From Acidobacteriota bacterium (GTDB lineage Bacteria; Acidobacteriota; Vicinamibacteria; Vicinamibacterales; CAVVIG01), in NCBI GenBank assembly GCA_003222555.1, contig QHWL01000071.1, positions 1 through 17,223 of the forward strand: a stretch of DNA of 17,223 bases, read 5' to 3'. Within the stretch, counting starts at the first letter, position 1; each line of letters opens with the position of its first letter. This document shows positions 6,450 through 15,599 of the stretch, one piece after another. The translations under genes and the position numbers were made by a program. The notes under the pieces were generated by a model. The model was not told the DNA's origin. It was given only the letters and a program-made list of their open reading frames with translations, and made no database searches.

Positions 6450-6945
6450 GGCCATCGTCGTTTGCACGGTGGTCGCGAGCGTCGGCGCGAGCGCCGTCGT
6501 CGACGTGTACACGCGACGCGTGCCGAATCCGCTGACCCTCGGAATCGCCGCGGTCGGAGTCGCCATGGCGGCGACCCACGTGAGCGGCGTCAGTGTCGTG
6601 GGCGCGTTCGCCGGATTCGCTCTGGGGCTGCTCCTGATGCTTCCCGGCCATCTGATTGGCGCCACGGGAGGCGGCGACGTGAAGCTGTTCGCCGCGGTCG
6701 GCACGCTGCTCGGCCCGTCGCGGATCGGGATGGCGTTTCTTTATACCGCGATGGCCGGCGGCGCGCTTGCGATGGTGATTGCGCTCCGGCGGCGGCGGTT
6801 CGGCGCAACGATGGAGCGGACTGCCGCTCTCGTGTGCACAGGCGGGGCCAATGTCGCTGAAATCGAAGGACCATCCGCCGACAACCGATTCGCGTACGCG
6901 CCGGCGATTGCCGTTGGTGCGATCGTGGCAGCGTTGGGTGGCTGA
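6433..6945 (+). CDS. tadV: Prepilin peptidase TadV/CpaA (A24 aspartic protease)
   Basis: The product is 170 aa, a usual length for CpaA. It is an integral membrane aspartic protease that removes the leaders of the Flp prepilins at the Gly/Gln bond. Both A24 motifs are visible: D24 in VVDVYTRRVPNPLT, and GGGD at 79-82 followed by VKLF. About five hydrophobic segments are present (roughly 8-23, 34-50, 54-72, 98-117 and 152-169). The start is TTG at 6433, inside the end of flp3, with no good ribosome site, which suggests translational coupling. The next candidate, GTG at 6469, would cut into the first membrane segment. It has no N-methylation domain, as expected for the short Tad-type enzyme. 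Confidence 0.9.
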   Translation: MPAVSEAIVVCTVVASVGASAVVDVYTRRVPNPLTLGIAAVGVAMAATHVSGVSVVGAFAGFALGLLLMLPGHLIGATGGGDVKLFAAVGTLLGPSRIGMAFLYTAMAGGALAMVIALRRRRFGATMERTAALVCTGGANVAEIEGPSADNRFAYAPAIAVGAIVAALGG

Positions 6946-6977
6946 GGTGAACGAAACGCAGTTCTAGAGGATCTCTT

Positions 6978-7823
6978 ATGACTCGCATACGCGTGTTCAT
7001 CGTGCTCGTTCTGGCCATCACGGCCGGCGGCGCATTCGCGCTTGGCACCTACAACTACGTGCAGAACCTGCCAACGCAAACCACGACGATTCCGACGAAG
7101 CCTGTCGTCGTCGCGGCTTCCGATCTCGACGTCGGCGCCGAGCTTTCGAAGGACAACATCAGGATCATCCAGTGGCCGGCCAACGCCGTGCCGACCAATG
7201 TGATCAGCGATCCCAAGGATGTGATTGGCCGCGGCCTGATCCTGCCCATGATTCAGAACGAGCCGTTCCTGCCGATGAAGCTGGCGTCGGCGGAGGCAGG
7301 CGCGGGGCTGCCGCCGGCGATTCCCCCGGGGCTGCGGGCGTTGTCGATCAAGGTCAACGAGGTCATCGGAGTGGCGGGCTACGTGCTGCCCGGAACGCGG
7401 GTCGATGTCCTGGTCACGGTCAGCCCGGGCCAGGGTGGTCAGGGCGACGTGACCTCCAAAGTCATTCTCACCAACGTCCAGGTAGTGGCCGCGGGCACCA
7501 AGATCGATCGCGAGACGGATAAGAACAAGCCGATGGCGGTGACCGTGGTCACGGTTCTCGTCACTCCCGAAGAATCCGAACGTCTGACGCTTGCGAGCAC
7601 CGAAGGAAAAATCCAGCTTGCGCTGCGCAACCCGCTGGACAAGGCGACGCCGCTTACCCGCGGGATTCGGCAGTCGGCGCTGCTCGGTGTGCCCGCGACG
7701 ACGCCGAGGGCGACGGTGCGGGTGGCAGCGGCAGCCAAACCCCTGCCTCTCCCTCTTGATGCAGCGACGGTTGAAATCATCCGCGGCGACAAGCGCGCAC
7801 GTGAAGCCGTGCGTCAGGAGTAA
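6978..7823 (+). CDS. cpaB: Flp pilus assembly protein CpaB/RcpC
   Basis: The product is 281 aa. The ATG at 6978 has AGAGGA upstream. Residues 7-27 form an N-terminal membrane anchor or uncleaved signal. Residues 42-104 are an SAF domain (PVVVAASDLDVGAELSKDNI and EPFLPMKL), and 117-218 are the RcpC-type domain (ALSIKVNEVIGVAGYVLPGTRVDVLVT). The end, TVEIIRGDKR, is typical of the family. CpaB is periplasmic and is thought to link the inner-membrane machine to the CpaC secretin. It lies 32 bases after tadV and three bases before the secretin gene. Confidence 0.95.
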   Translation: MTRIRVFIVLVLAITAGGAFALGTYNYVQNLPTQTTTIPTKPVVVAASDLDVGAELSKDNIRIIQWPANAVPTNVISDPKDVIGRGLILPMIQNEPFLPMKLASAEAGAGLPPAIPPGLRALSIKVNEVIGVAGYVLPGTRVDVLVTVSPGQGGQGDVTSKVILTNVQVVAAGTKIDRETDKNKPMAVTVVTVLVTPEESERLTLASTEGKIQLALRNPLDKATPLTRGIRQSALLGVPATTPRATVRVAAAAKPLPLPLDAATVEIIRGDKRAREAVRQE

Positions 7824-7826
7824 CTA

Positions 7827-9809
7827 ATGGCGAGCAATGGTCAGAGACATCAAGGGCGCCGGGACAGCCGACGTACGGCGGCCTGGATCGTCATTTTAAT
7901 CATCGCGGTTTTCCGCTCCACCACGCTGTATGCCCAGGCGCCCGCGGTGCCGGCGGCGACGATAGCCGCCAACAGGGCCGAGGCCGCGCCGGCGGAAGTG
8001 GAGGCGCAAGCCCTGCGGGTGCTCGTCGGCCGCTCGGCGATCGTCGACACCGGCGCGTCGATCGCGCGCGTGTCGCTGACGAGCGCCGACATCGCGGACG
8101 CGCTCGTCACCTCGCCGAGCCAGCTGCTCGTCAACGGCAAAATGCCGGGCACCATCTCCATGTTCGTGTGGGATCGGGCCGGGGCGGTTCGCCGGTATGA
8201 AGTGATCGTGCAGCGAGATCTCTCGCGCCTGAGCGAACAGGTCAAGCGGCTGTTTCCTGGCGAGGCAATCGAGGTGCAGAGCAACGGCCGGAACGTCGTC
8301 GTCTCCGGCCTCGTCTCGAGCAAGGACGTCATCGAGAAGGCCGTCAACGTCGCCGCCGGCTACGTCGAGAAGAAAGAGGAAGTCGTCTCGCTGCTGCAGA
8401 TCCGTGAGGACGGCGCGAGCAACCAGGTGCTGCTGCGCGTCCGTTTCGCTGAGGTGAGCCGCACCGCGGTGTCAGAGCTTGGCGCCTCGTATGTCACGAG
8501 CCCGACCGGAATCAAGAACAACATCGTCCGCGCGACGACCCAGCAATTCGCCGCGCCGACCATAAGCGACATGGCTTGGACCAAGGCGAACGACAAATTT
8601 GGCAGCGACGTCACCGGCGCATCGGGGAAGATTTCGTTCAGCGATTTTCTGAACTTCTTTCTCTTCAATGAGAAGTATGACATCGGCATAATGATCAAGG
8701 CGCTCCAGACTCGAGGACTGTTCCAAACCCTTGCCGAACCGAATCTCGTCGCCGAGAGTGGAAAGGAAGCGAGCTTCCTGGCCGGCGGAGAGTTCCCGGT
8801 ACCCATCGCTCAGGGGTCTGGCGGGTCCGTGTCCATCTCGGTGATGTTCAAGGAGTTTGGCATCCGGTTGAATTTCACCCCGGTTGTGACCGGCAACCGC
8901 GTTCACCTCAAAGTACGGCCCGAGGTCAGCGCGCTCGACTTCAGCAACGCCGTCGTCCTGAATGGATTCCGGATTCCCGCGCTCACCACGCGACGTACCG
9001 AGACGGAAATCGAGCTCCTCGACGGACAGACGTTTGCCGTCGCCGGGTTGCTCAACAGCTCCATGAACTCGACGCTGCAGAAGATTCCCGGCATCGGCGA
9101 CATCCCGATTCTCGGGAAGCTCTTCCAAAGCAAGCAAGCTCAGAAAGATCGAACCGAGCTCGTGGTGATTATCACGCCGCAGATCCTGGCGAGGAACTCG
9201 ACCGGCGTCACCTCCGATCTTCCGCGGATGGCAGAGCCGTTCCTGCCGCCGATTTCGGAGAAGCAATCGGCTCCGCTGCCGCCGCCGGCATTCACGCGGC
9301 CGCCCGGCTCGGTCAACGACACGACCACGGCACCGGTGCCCGCAGTGCGCAGGGGTCCCGACGGCAAAGCGCTCGACCCGGCCGCCGCGGCCGCCGCGCT
9401 GACCGCGCTGTCACCGAAGGCGCGGACGGTGGTGAACGGCGATGCCACCCCGAAATCGCAGGACGGGCAGGCGTCGAGCGTGGCGCGTCCGCTCACCTCT
9501 GACGAGAAGAAGGCGCTGGAGCGCGCCCGCAAACAGGAAGACGCCGCGAAGGCCGCCGAGGCCGCCCAGGCGAGCAAGCAGTACCTGGCAGACCGCCGCA
9601 AGCAGGTGGCGGACCAGGAGCGACTGGCGGCATTGTCGCGCGAGCAGGCGAGGCGCGACGGGGAAGCGGCCCGCCGTGCGGCCGAACAAGCGAAGCGGCA
9701 GGCCGAAACCGACCAGAAACGGCAGAAGGTCATCGCCGAGGCCGAGGCGCGCCTCAAGGCGGCGGAAGCCAGGTATAAGGCCGAGGTCGCACAGAAGGAC
9801 AAGCCCTAA
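7827..9809 (+). CDS. cpaC: Secretin CpaC/RcpA with unusual coiled-coil C-terminal extension
   Basis: The product is 660 aa. Residues 17-36 are a signal peptide (cleavage near LYAQA). Residues 63-130 are the pilus N-domain (RVLVGRS...), 133-195 a BON-like domain, and about 285-455 the secretin domain (QTRGLFQTLAEPNLVAESGK, AGGEFPVP, the GLLNSS...KIPGIGDIPILGKLF signature, and ELVVIITPQIL). It should form the outer-membrane pore through which the Flp pilus leaves. CpaC proteins usually end soon after the secretin domain. Here a Pro/Ala-rich linker (about 455-555) and about 100 residues of continuous Ala/Glu/Lys/Arg coiled coil (556-656) follow. No frameshift is needed: the frame is clean and ends at a TAA nine bases before tadZ. 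The extension could be a periplasmic or surface stalk, which is inference. Confidence 0.95.
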   Translation: MASNGQRHQGRRDSRRTAAWIVILIIAVFRSTTLYAQAPAVPAATIAANRAEAAPAEVEAQALRVLVGRSAIVDTGASIARVSLTSADIADALVTSPSQLLVNGKMPGTISMFVWDRAGAVRRYEVIVQRDLSRLSEQVKRLFPGEAIEVQSNGRNVVVSGLVSSKDVIEKAVNVAAGYVEKKEEVVSLLQIREDGASNQVLLRVRFAEVSRTAVSELGASYVTSPTGIKNNIVRATTQQFAAPTISDMAWTKANDKFGSDVTGASGKISFSDFLNFFLFNEKYDIGIMIKALQTRGLFQTLAEPNLVAESGKEASFLAGGEFPVPIAQGSGGSVSISVMFKEFGIRLNFTPVVTGNRVHLKVRPEVSALDFSNAVVLNGFRIPALTTRRTETEIELLDGQTFAVAGLLNSSMNSTLQKIPGIGDIPILGKLFQSKQAQKDRTELVVIITPQILARNSTGVTSDLPRMAEPFLPPISEKQSAPLPPPAFTRPPGSVNDTTTAPVPAVRRGPDGKALDPAAAAAALTALSPKARTVVNGDATPKSQDGQASSVARPLTSDEKKALERARKQEDAAKAAEAAQASKQYLADRRKQVADQERLAALSREQARRDGEAARRAAEQAKRQAETDQKRQKVIAEAEARLKAAEARYKAEVAQKDKP

Positions 9810-9818
9810 GGCATTGCC

Positions 9819-10988
9819 ATGGCACAACTGGTGGGTCTGATCGTCAGCAATGACGATGGCTTCAAGAAGCATGTCGAACGGCTCCTCCGATCGGGAGCGA
9901 TTCCGGTCAGCGTGATGGACGATCGGGCGGCGCGCGACGGCGCGCCGCCCGATCTCGTCATCGTGGACACGCGCGGCGACGTCTCGTCGGCGATGCCGGG
10001 TATCGAACGGCTGCGCGCGTCGGCGCCAGGCGCGGGCATTTTCGCCATCGCGCTCGAGGCGGATCCCGATGTCATCCTGCAATCGATGCGCGCCGGGGCG
10101 AACGAGTTCTTCACCTGGCCGCCCGATGAGGAAACCTTTCACGGCGCCGTCCGGCGCACGGCGGCGCGGCGAGAAACCTCGCAGGGCGCACGCCCGTCGG
10201 CGACGACGCTGGTGTTTTTCGGCGCCAAGGGCGGCGCCGGCACGACGACCGTGGCCGTGAACAGCGGCGTTGAGGTCGCGCGCTTGAGTAAACGCTCGAC
10301 GATCATCATCGATCTGAAACCGGGACTCGGCGAAGTCGCCCTGTTTCTCGGCGTTCGTCCGAGGTACAGCATTCTGGATGCGATCGACAATCTGCATCGG
10401 CTGGACAAAGAGTTCCTGCGCGAGCTCGTCGTCAAGCACAAGTCGGGCCTCGAGATTCTCTCCGGATCCGATCAGTTCGACCGGCCGGGCGCCCCCGACG
10501 GCGGCGCGCTCGAAGAGCTGTTCCGCCTGCTCGCGCGCCAGTACGAGTACATCGTCATCGACGCCGGCAGCCAGATCAATTCGTGCACGGTTGCGGCGCT
10601 CTACACCGCCGATCAGATGTTCCTCATCGCCAACCCCGACGTGCCATCGATCCGCAACGCCCAACGGCTGCTCGAGCGCGTGCGCCAGCTCGGGGCGTGC
10701 GGCGAGCGCGTGCGCGTGGTGCTCAACCGGGCGGCGGAGCCGTATCCGATTCCACCCAAGCAGATTGAGGCCGCGCTCGGTCATCCGATTCATCAGACGT
10801 TTCCCAGCGACTACAAGACGGTTTCAACCGCGCTCAACTCGGGCGTGCCGCTCGCGCTGACCGGCAATTCCGACATCGCCTCGCAGTTCGATGTGTTCAC
10901 GCGGAAGATCCTCGATCCGGCGGCCGAATCGCCGCAAGCGGCCAACGCCAAAGCGTCCCGGCTCCAGCGCATCGCGTCGATCTGGTAA
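9819..10988 (+). CDS. tadZ: Tad pilus localisation ATPase-like protein TadZ/CpaE
   Basis: The product is 389 aa. Residues 1-115 are an atypical receiver domain (LIVSNDDG at 7-14, a possible acceptor Asp at 50 in VIVDTRG). Residues 128-365 are a MinD/ParA-type fold with a deviant Walker A, KGGAGTTT at 137-144, in which the P-loop Lys of GKT is replaced by Thr. The Asp of IIIDLKPG (165) and the Walker B YIVIDAG (D248) are kept. TadZ proteins bind at the cell pole or membrane and mark the site of Tad assembly. Several known members have degraded ATPase motifs, so nucleotide binding may survive with weak hydrolysis. AAGG lies seven bases before the ATG. It sits between cpaC and cpaF, the usual order. 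Confidence 0.92.
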   Translation: MAQLVGLIVSNDDGFKKHVERLLRSGAIPVSVMDDRAARDGAPPDLVIVDTRGDVSSAMPGIERLRASAPGAGIFAIALEADPDVILQSMRAGANEFFTWPPDEETFHGAVRRTAARRETSQGARPSATTLVFFGAKGGAGTTTVAVNSGVEVARLSKRSTIIIDLKPGLGEVALFLGVRPRYSILDAIDNLHRLDKEFLRELVVKHKSGLEILSGSDQFDRPGAPDGGALEELFRLLARQYEYIVIDAGSQINSCTVAALYTADQMFLIANPDVPSIRNAQRLLERVRQLGACGERVRVVLNRAAEPYPIPPKQIEAALGHPIHQTFPSDYKTVSTALNSGVPLALTGNSDIASQFDVFTRKILDPAAESPQAANAKASRLQRIASIW

Positions 10989-10994
10989 ACAACC

Positions 10995-12350
10995 ATGACT
11001 TCTGTTGGCACAACCGTCGCACCCCTCTCGACACTCCCGTCGGGGCCCGCTTCAGGGCCCAAGCTGCCGGCTCCGCGCGCCGGATACCTGGAGCTCAAGG
11101 CCAACATCCATCGCAAGCTGCTCAACCGCCTGAACCTCGAGGCGCTGGCGCAGTCGGATCGTGCGCGCGCCGAGAGCGAGATACGGACCGTGCTCGGTCA
11201 GCTGCTCGCCGAAGAAGGCGCGCCGCTCAGCCTCGGCGAGCGCGAGGGGTTGTTCGTCGAGCTGCTCGACGACGTGTTCGGGCTGGGGCCGCTGGAGCCG
11301 CTGCTGCGCGACCCGTCCATCAGCGATATTCTCGTCAACACGCACAAGAACGTGTTCGTGGAGCGCGCCGGCCAGCTGGAGCGCGTCGCGGCCCAGTTCC
11401 AGGACGATCGCCATCTGATGCGCGTCATCGATCGGATCGTGAGCGCGGTCGGCCGCCGGATCGACGACAGCTCGCCAATGGTCGACGCGCGACTGCCCGA
11501 CGGCTCGCGCGTCAACGCGATCATTCCGCCGCTGGCGGTGGACGGCCCGATCGTCTCGATTCGCCGCTTTCCGGCCGAACGGCTCAAGGCCGAGGATCTC
11601 GTGACGCTGCGCGCGTTGACCCGTCCGATGCTCGACTTCCTCGCGCACTGCGTGCGCGCACGCCTCAACTGCCTCATCAGCGGCGGCACCGGCTCCGGCA
11701 AGACGACGCTGCTGAACGTGTTGTCGAGTTTTGTTTCCGAACGCGAGCGCATCGTCACCATCGAGGACGCGGCGGAACTGCAGCTGCGTCAGGAGCACGT
11801 CGTGCGCCTGGAGACGCGGCCGCCCAACGTGGAAGGGAAAGGCACCGTTCGCCAGCGCCAGCTCGTCATCAACGCCCTTCGTATGCGCCCCGATCGCATC
11901 ATCATCGGAGAGGTGCGCGGTGAAGAGGCGCTCGACATGCTGCAGGCGATGAATACCGGTCACGACGGATCGTTGACGACCGTCCACGCCAACACTCCTC
12001 GCGACGCGCTCGGCCGAATCGAGACGATGATCGCGATGGGCGCCATCAACCTGCCCGAGCGCGCCATGCGGCAGCAGATGTCGTCGGCCATCCAGATCGT
12101 CGTGCAGCAGACCCGTCTCAGCGACGGCACACGCAAAATCTCGAGCGTGTCGGAGATCACCGGCATGGAAGGCGAAGTGATCACGATGCAGGAGATCTTC
12201 GTGTTCGAGAAGATGGGGGTCACGCAGGACGGCAAGGTGATCGGCCGGTTCCGCGCGACGGGCGTGCGGCCGAAGTGCTGCGAGCGTCTGAAGGCATCGG
12301 GCATCCATCTTCCGGCCGACATGTTCGAAGGCGTGACGGAGGTGCGGTGA
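10995..12350 (+). CDS. cpaF: Secretion ATPase CpaF/TadA
   Basis: The product is 451 aa, within the normal size range. It is the hexameric cytoplasmic motor that hydrolyses ATP to drive Flp pilus assembly. Seen in order are an N-terminal helical domain (30-110), the conserved [13 protein letters not shown] segment, Walker A GTGSGKTT (231-238, Lys 236), the Asp box [10 protein letters not shown] (D258), the R-rich PPNVEGKG loop (276-283), Walker [11 protein letters not shown] (302-311) and the His box [12 protein letters not shown] (322-333). All motifs look intact. It starts six bases after tadZ, and its TGA shares one base with the tadB ATG (TGATG), so the two are translationally coupled. Confidence 0.97.
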   Translation: MTSVGTTVAPLSTLPSGPASGPKLPAPRAGYLELKANIHRKLLNRLNLEALAQSDRARAESEIRTVLGQLLAEEGAPLSLGEREGLFVELLDDVFGLGPLEPLLRDPSISDILVNTHKNVFVERAGQLERVAAQFQDDRHLMRVIDRIVSAVGRRIDDSSPMVDARLPDGSRVNAIIPPLAVDGPIVSIRRFPAERLKAEDLVTLRALTRPMLDFLAHCVRARLNCLISGGTGSGKTTLLNVLSSFVSERERIVTIEDAAELQLRQEHVVRLETRPPNVEGKGTVRQRQLVINALRMRPDRIIIGEVRGEEALDMLQAMNTGHDGSLTTVHANTPRDALGRIETMIAMGAINLPERAMRQQMSSAIQIVVQQTRLSDGTRKISSVSEITGMEGEVITMQEIFVFEKMGVTQDGKVIGRFRATGVRPKCCERLKASGIHLPADMFEGVTEVR

Positions 12351-13324
12351 TGTTTTTGGCAATTCTCGTGTTTCTGTTGGTCGCGGGCACGATCGTCGGC
12401 GCGTACGCCGCGGTGGTGTACCTGCCTGGCTTCCTCGCGGGTCGACGGCTCGATCAGCGGCTGCAGGAGGTCTCGTTCGACCCTCCGCCGGTGGATGCGG
12501 GGTCGACGGACACGACTCTGGTCAAGGACACGAGCCAGGGTCCCCTCCCAGGCGTCGATCGACTCATTTCTGACACGCGGGCCGGATCGTGGATGGCGAA
12601 GTTGATCGAGCAATCGGGCACGCGCACGACCCCGAGCGCCGTGGCCATCATCAGTCTGGTCGCCGCAATCGTTGGCGGCTCCCTGATGTCGTTGTTCGTC
12701 CAGCAGGCATTCGCGGTGGCGCTGGCCGCCCTGGTGTTCGGGTTCGCGCCGTTTGGCTGGCTCCTGCACCGGCGGACCAAGCGGATCAAGCGCTTCGAAG
12801 AGCAGTTCCCCGAAGCGCTGGACCTGCTGTCGCGCGCGATCCGTGCCGGGCACGCGTTGCAGACGGCCATGGGAATGGTCGCCGACGAGCTGCCCGACCC
12901 GGTCGGGCCCGAGTTCAGGAAGACCTTCGATCAGCAGAACTACGGGCTGCCGCTGCGCGACGCCCTGGAGGATATGTCTCTCCGCATGCCGGTGCTCGAC
13001 GTGCGCTTTTTCGTGACGGCCGTGCTCATTCAGCGCGACACCGGCGGCAATCTGGCGGAAATTCTCGACAACCTCGCCCATGTGGTTCGCGAGCGCTTCA
13101 AGATCCGGCGCCAGGTGCGCGTGCACACGGCTCATGGCCGATTCACCGGATGGGTTCTGCTCGCGCTGCCCGCCGCGCTCGCCGTCGCGCTCTCCTTCAT
13201 CAACCCGGACCACATGAACCTGCTGTTTCATGAGCATTCGGGCCAGATGCTGCTCCTCGCCGCAGCGGTCATGCAATTCATCGGGTTCATCTGGATTCGC
13301 CAGGTGATCAAGATCGAGGTGTAA
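12350..13324 (+). CDS. tadB: Inner-membrane platform protein TadB
   Basis: The product is 324 aa. I chose the ATG at 12350, which overlaps the cpaF stop by one base and has GGAGG seven bases upstream; the frame stays open 25 codons further but without a better start. Membrane segments are at about 3-24, 97-115, 119-139, 266-284 and 298-317. A T2SS protein F domain lies between about 150 and 280 with FPEALDLLSRAIRAGHAL at 153-170. TadB forms the inner-membrane platform with TadC and contacts the CpaF ATPase. It ends two bases before tadC. Confidence 0.95.
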   Translation: MFLAILVFLLVAGTIVGAYAAVVYLPGFLAGRRLDQRLQEVSFDPPPVDAGSTDTTLVKDTSQGPLPGVDRLISDTRAGSWMAKLIEQSGTRTTPSAVAIISLVAAIVGGSLMSLFVQQAFAVALAALVFGFAPFGWLLHRRTKRIKRFEEQFPEALDLLSRAIRAGHALQTAMGMVADELPDPVGPEFRKTFDQQNYGLPLRDALEDMSLRMPVLDVRFFVTAVLIQRDTGGNLAEILDNLAHVVRERFKIRRQVRVHTAHGRFTGWVLLALPAALAVALSFINPDHMNLLFHEHSGQMLLLAAAVMQFIGFIWIRQVIKIEV

Positions 13325-13326
13325 TC

Positions 13327-14235
13327 GTGACGATGCTTCTTCCGCTTCTCGGATTCCTTTTCGTGTCGCTGCTGGTGACGGCTGCCGCGATGGCGCTCTC
13401 ACCCGCCGCCGTCGGAACAATTGAACGCCGTCTGGGGGAATTCACCGGCGCGCGTCCCAAGGAAGTCGCCGAGGATTCCGGATACGAGCGCGTCATGATC
13501 GAGTCGTTGAAGCGCATCGGCGCCGCCGCGCCGCATTCCTCGTCAGAGATGGGGAAGCTGCAGCAAAAGCTCCTGTGGGCGGGGTATCGGAGCCACGATG
13601 CGATCGCGGTTTTCTTCGGCATCCGGATCGCCTGTGCGCTGCTCGGCTTCGCGCTGCTGGCCAGCCCGATTCTGATCCACCCGAGTCTCGTCCTTGCGCT
13701 CGGCGCCTGCGGCATCGGCTATCTGCTGCCGAGCATGGTACTCGGCCGGCTCGCGAAGCGCCGTCAGCACCGCATCCGCCTCGGGCTGCCCGACGCGCTC
13801 GATTTGCTCGTCGTCAGCGTCGAAGCCGGCCTGGGCCTCGATCAAGCCATCCAGCGCGTCGGCGAAGAGCTGGCGTTCGCGCACAAGGACTTGGCAGACG
13901 AGCTGCGGCTGATCAATCTCGAGTTGCGCGCCGGCAAGGCGCGATCCGAGGCGCTTCACAATCTCGCCGAGCGCACCGGCCTGGACGACATTCAATCGCT
14001 CGTCGCCATGCTGGTGCAGACCGACAAGTTCGGCACGAGCGTGGCGCAGTCGCTCCGGGTCCACTCCGACACGGTCCGGACCAAGCGCCGTCAGCGCGCC
14101 GAGGAAGCGGCGGCCAAGACCGGCGTGAAGATGGTGTTTCCCCTGGTGTTCTGTATTTTTCCGGCCATCTGGGTCGTGACGATCGGGCCGGCCGCAATCA
14201 AGTTCGTCCAGGTGCTGGGTCCAATGAACAAATGA
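13327..14235 (+). CDS. tadC: Inner-membrane platform protein TadC
   Basis: The product is 302 aa. The GTG at 13327 has GAGG seven bases upstream; an ATG two codons later is the alternative. Membrane segments are near 4-24, 93-115, 119-139 and 270-292. The T2SS-F domain covers about 150-280 with LPDALDLLVVSVEAGLGLDQAI at 154-175 and GVKMVFPLVFCIFPA near the end, as in TadC proteins. It partners TadB. Its TGA overlaps the start of the AAA+ ATPase gene (ATGA), so that gene is probably translated by re-initiation. Confidence 0.95.
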   Translation: MTMLLPLLGFLFVSLLVTAAAMALSPAAVGTIERRLGEFTGARPKEVAEDSGYERVMIESLKRIGAAAPHSSSEMGKLQQKLLWAGYRSHDAIAVFFGIRIACALLGFALLASPILIHPSLVLALGACGIGYLLPSMVLGRLAKRRQHRIRLGLPDALDLLVVSVEAGLGLDQAIQRVGEELAFAHKDLADELRLINLELRAGKARSEALHNLAERTGLDDIQSLVAMLVQTDKFGTSVAQSLRVHSDTVRTKRRQRAEEAAAKTGVKMVFPLVFCIFPAIWVVTIGPAAIKFVQVLGPMNK

Positions 14236-15599
14236 CTACCATGCCTCCGCTGCCCGACATCGCGAGCGCGGCAACGGTGCCGCGGGTGCCGACGACTCTT
14301 CGAGAGACCGGACTGAGCGCGGACACGGTCGAGCAGTTGCTCATGAAAACGCTCTTCGGCGCGGAGGCGAGCGGCCTCATGCTCGCCGACCGGATGCGCC
14401 TGCCGTTCACCATTCTCGAACCGATGCTCGAGCGCGTGCGCGCCGAGCTCCTCGTCGAAGTCCGCGGATCGGCCGGAGGGGGCTCGGCGGGTTACCGCTA
14501 TGCGCTCACCGATTTGGGCCGCGGCCGTACGCTCCAGTACCTGGACATCAACCACTACGTCGGCCCCGCGCCCGTTCCACTGGCGGCCTACGTTGCCGAA
14601 GTGGCCGCCCTAGCGGCAGTGCGCGGCTACATGGATCGCGAGCGGCTCCGGCAGGGCTTTTCGCACCTCGTGGTGAACGATCCGCTGCTCGAACAGCTCG
14701 GGCCTGCGATCAACGCGGGAAAGGCCATTTTCCTGTACGGACCACCGGGAAACGGCAAAACGGTCATCGCGGAAGGCATGGGACGGACGCTCGGCGGCGA
14801 CATGTATATGCCGCACGCGATCGAAGTCGACGGGCACATCATCACGATGTTCGATCCGATCAACCACGAATCGCTCGAAGTCGACGTCGAGGCGACGAGT
14901 GTCATTGCCGTGGAGCCGCGCGATCGCCGCTGGGTGCGCATCCGCCGTCCCGTCGTGATGGTCGGAGGCGAGCTCACGCTCGACATGCTCGATCTGAAAT
15001 TCAACCCGATCGCGAAGTTCTACGAGGCGCCGATCCAGCTGAAGGCGATCGGCGGTGTGTTTCTCGTCGACGACTTCGGCCGTCAGCGGATCAGCCCGCA
15101 GGATCTGCTGAACCGCTGGATCGTGCCGCTCGAGAGCCGCGTCGACTATCTCACGCTTCACACCGGCAAGAAGTTTCAGGTGCCCTTCGACGTGCTCATC
15201 GTGTTCGCCACGAACCTCAAACCCGCGTCGCTGGCCGACGAAGCCTTCCTGCGCCGCATTCCCTACAAGATTGCCGTCGGGGATCCGTCGCTCGATGAAT
15301 TCAGCCGCATCTTCGAGATGAACTGCCGCCGCCGTAACCTGCGGTTCCACCAGGTGATGGTCGCCTACCTGCAGCGGCGGCACTACGGCCCCGCGCGCCG
15401 GCCGTTCCGCGCCTGCCACCCGCGCGATTTACTGGATCAGGTGACCGCGTTGTGCCGCTATCGCGGGATCGAGCCGGCTATCACGCGGGAACTGCTCGAT
15501 GCCGCCTGCTCGTCCTATTTTGTCGACGAGGAACCGGGCGCGGCGCCGGTCGCGGCGCGAGCGCGCAAAGCAGCCCCCCAACACCTCGAAGTTCACTGA
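14232..15599 (+). CDS. AAA+ ATPase with winged-helix-like N-terminus, coupled to tadC
   Basis: The product is 455 aa. The start at 14232 overlaps the tadC stop; an ATG at 14241 is the alternative. Residues 22-110 look like a winged-helix domain (TLRETGLSADTVEQLLMKTL, RMRLPFTILEPMLERVRAE, YRYALTDLGRGR). An HYVGPAPVPL linker (108-117) follows. The ATPase core has Walker A GPPGNGKT (170-177), Walker B IGGVFLVDD (273-281, with Asp where AAA+ proteins usually have Glu), sensor-1 FATNL (325-329) and a possible arginine finger in LRRIPYK (340-346). Similar uncharacterised ATPases, as I recall, occur near flp genes in other phyla. A role in pilus assembly, remodelling or regulation fits the context but is not known. 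The winged helix could bind DNA or protein. No cofactor motif or membrane segment is seen. Confidence 0.85.
   Translation: MTTMPPLPDIASAATVPRVPTTLRETGLSADTVEQLLMKTLFGAEASGLMLADRMRLPFTILEPMLERVRAELLVEVRGSAGGGSAGYRYALTDLGRGRTLQYLDINHYVGPAPVPLAAYVAEVAALAAVRGYMDRERLRQGFSHLVVNDPLLEQLGPAINAGKAIFLYGPPGNGKTVIAEGMGRTLGGDMYMPHAIEVDGHIITMFDPINHESLEVDVEATSVIAVEPRDRRWVRIRRPVVMVGGELTLDMLDLKFNPIAKFYEAPIQLKAIGGVFLVDDFGRQRISPQDLLNRWIVPLESRVDYLTLHTGKKFQVPFDVLIVFATNLKPASLADEAFLRRIPYKIAVGDPSLDEFSRIFEMNCRRRNLRFHQVMVAYLQRRHYGPARRPFRACHPRDLLDQVTALCRYRGIEPAITRELLDAACSSYFVDEEPGAAPVAARARKAAPQHLEVH

Noticed and set aside
9411..10793. 460-codon open frame on the minus strand
   Set aside because: It is antisense to the secretin tail and tadZ, with low-complexity Arg/Leu/Ala composition and no family resemblance.
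11052..12362. 436-codon open frame on the minus strand
   Set aside because: It is antisense to cpaF, whose motifs are all intact; the frame is His/Arg-rich without domains.
11960..13420. 486-codon open frame on the minus strand
   Set aside because: It crosses antisense through cpaF, tadB and tadC. No protein signature and no start context.
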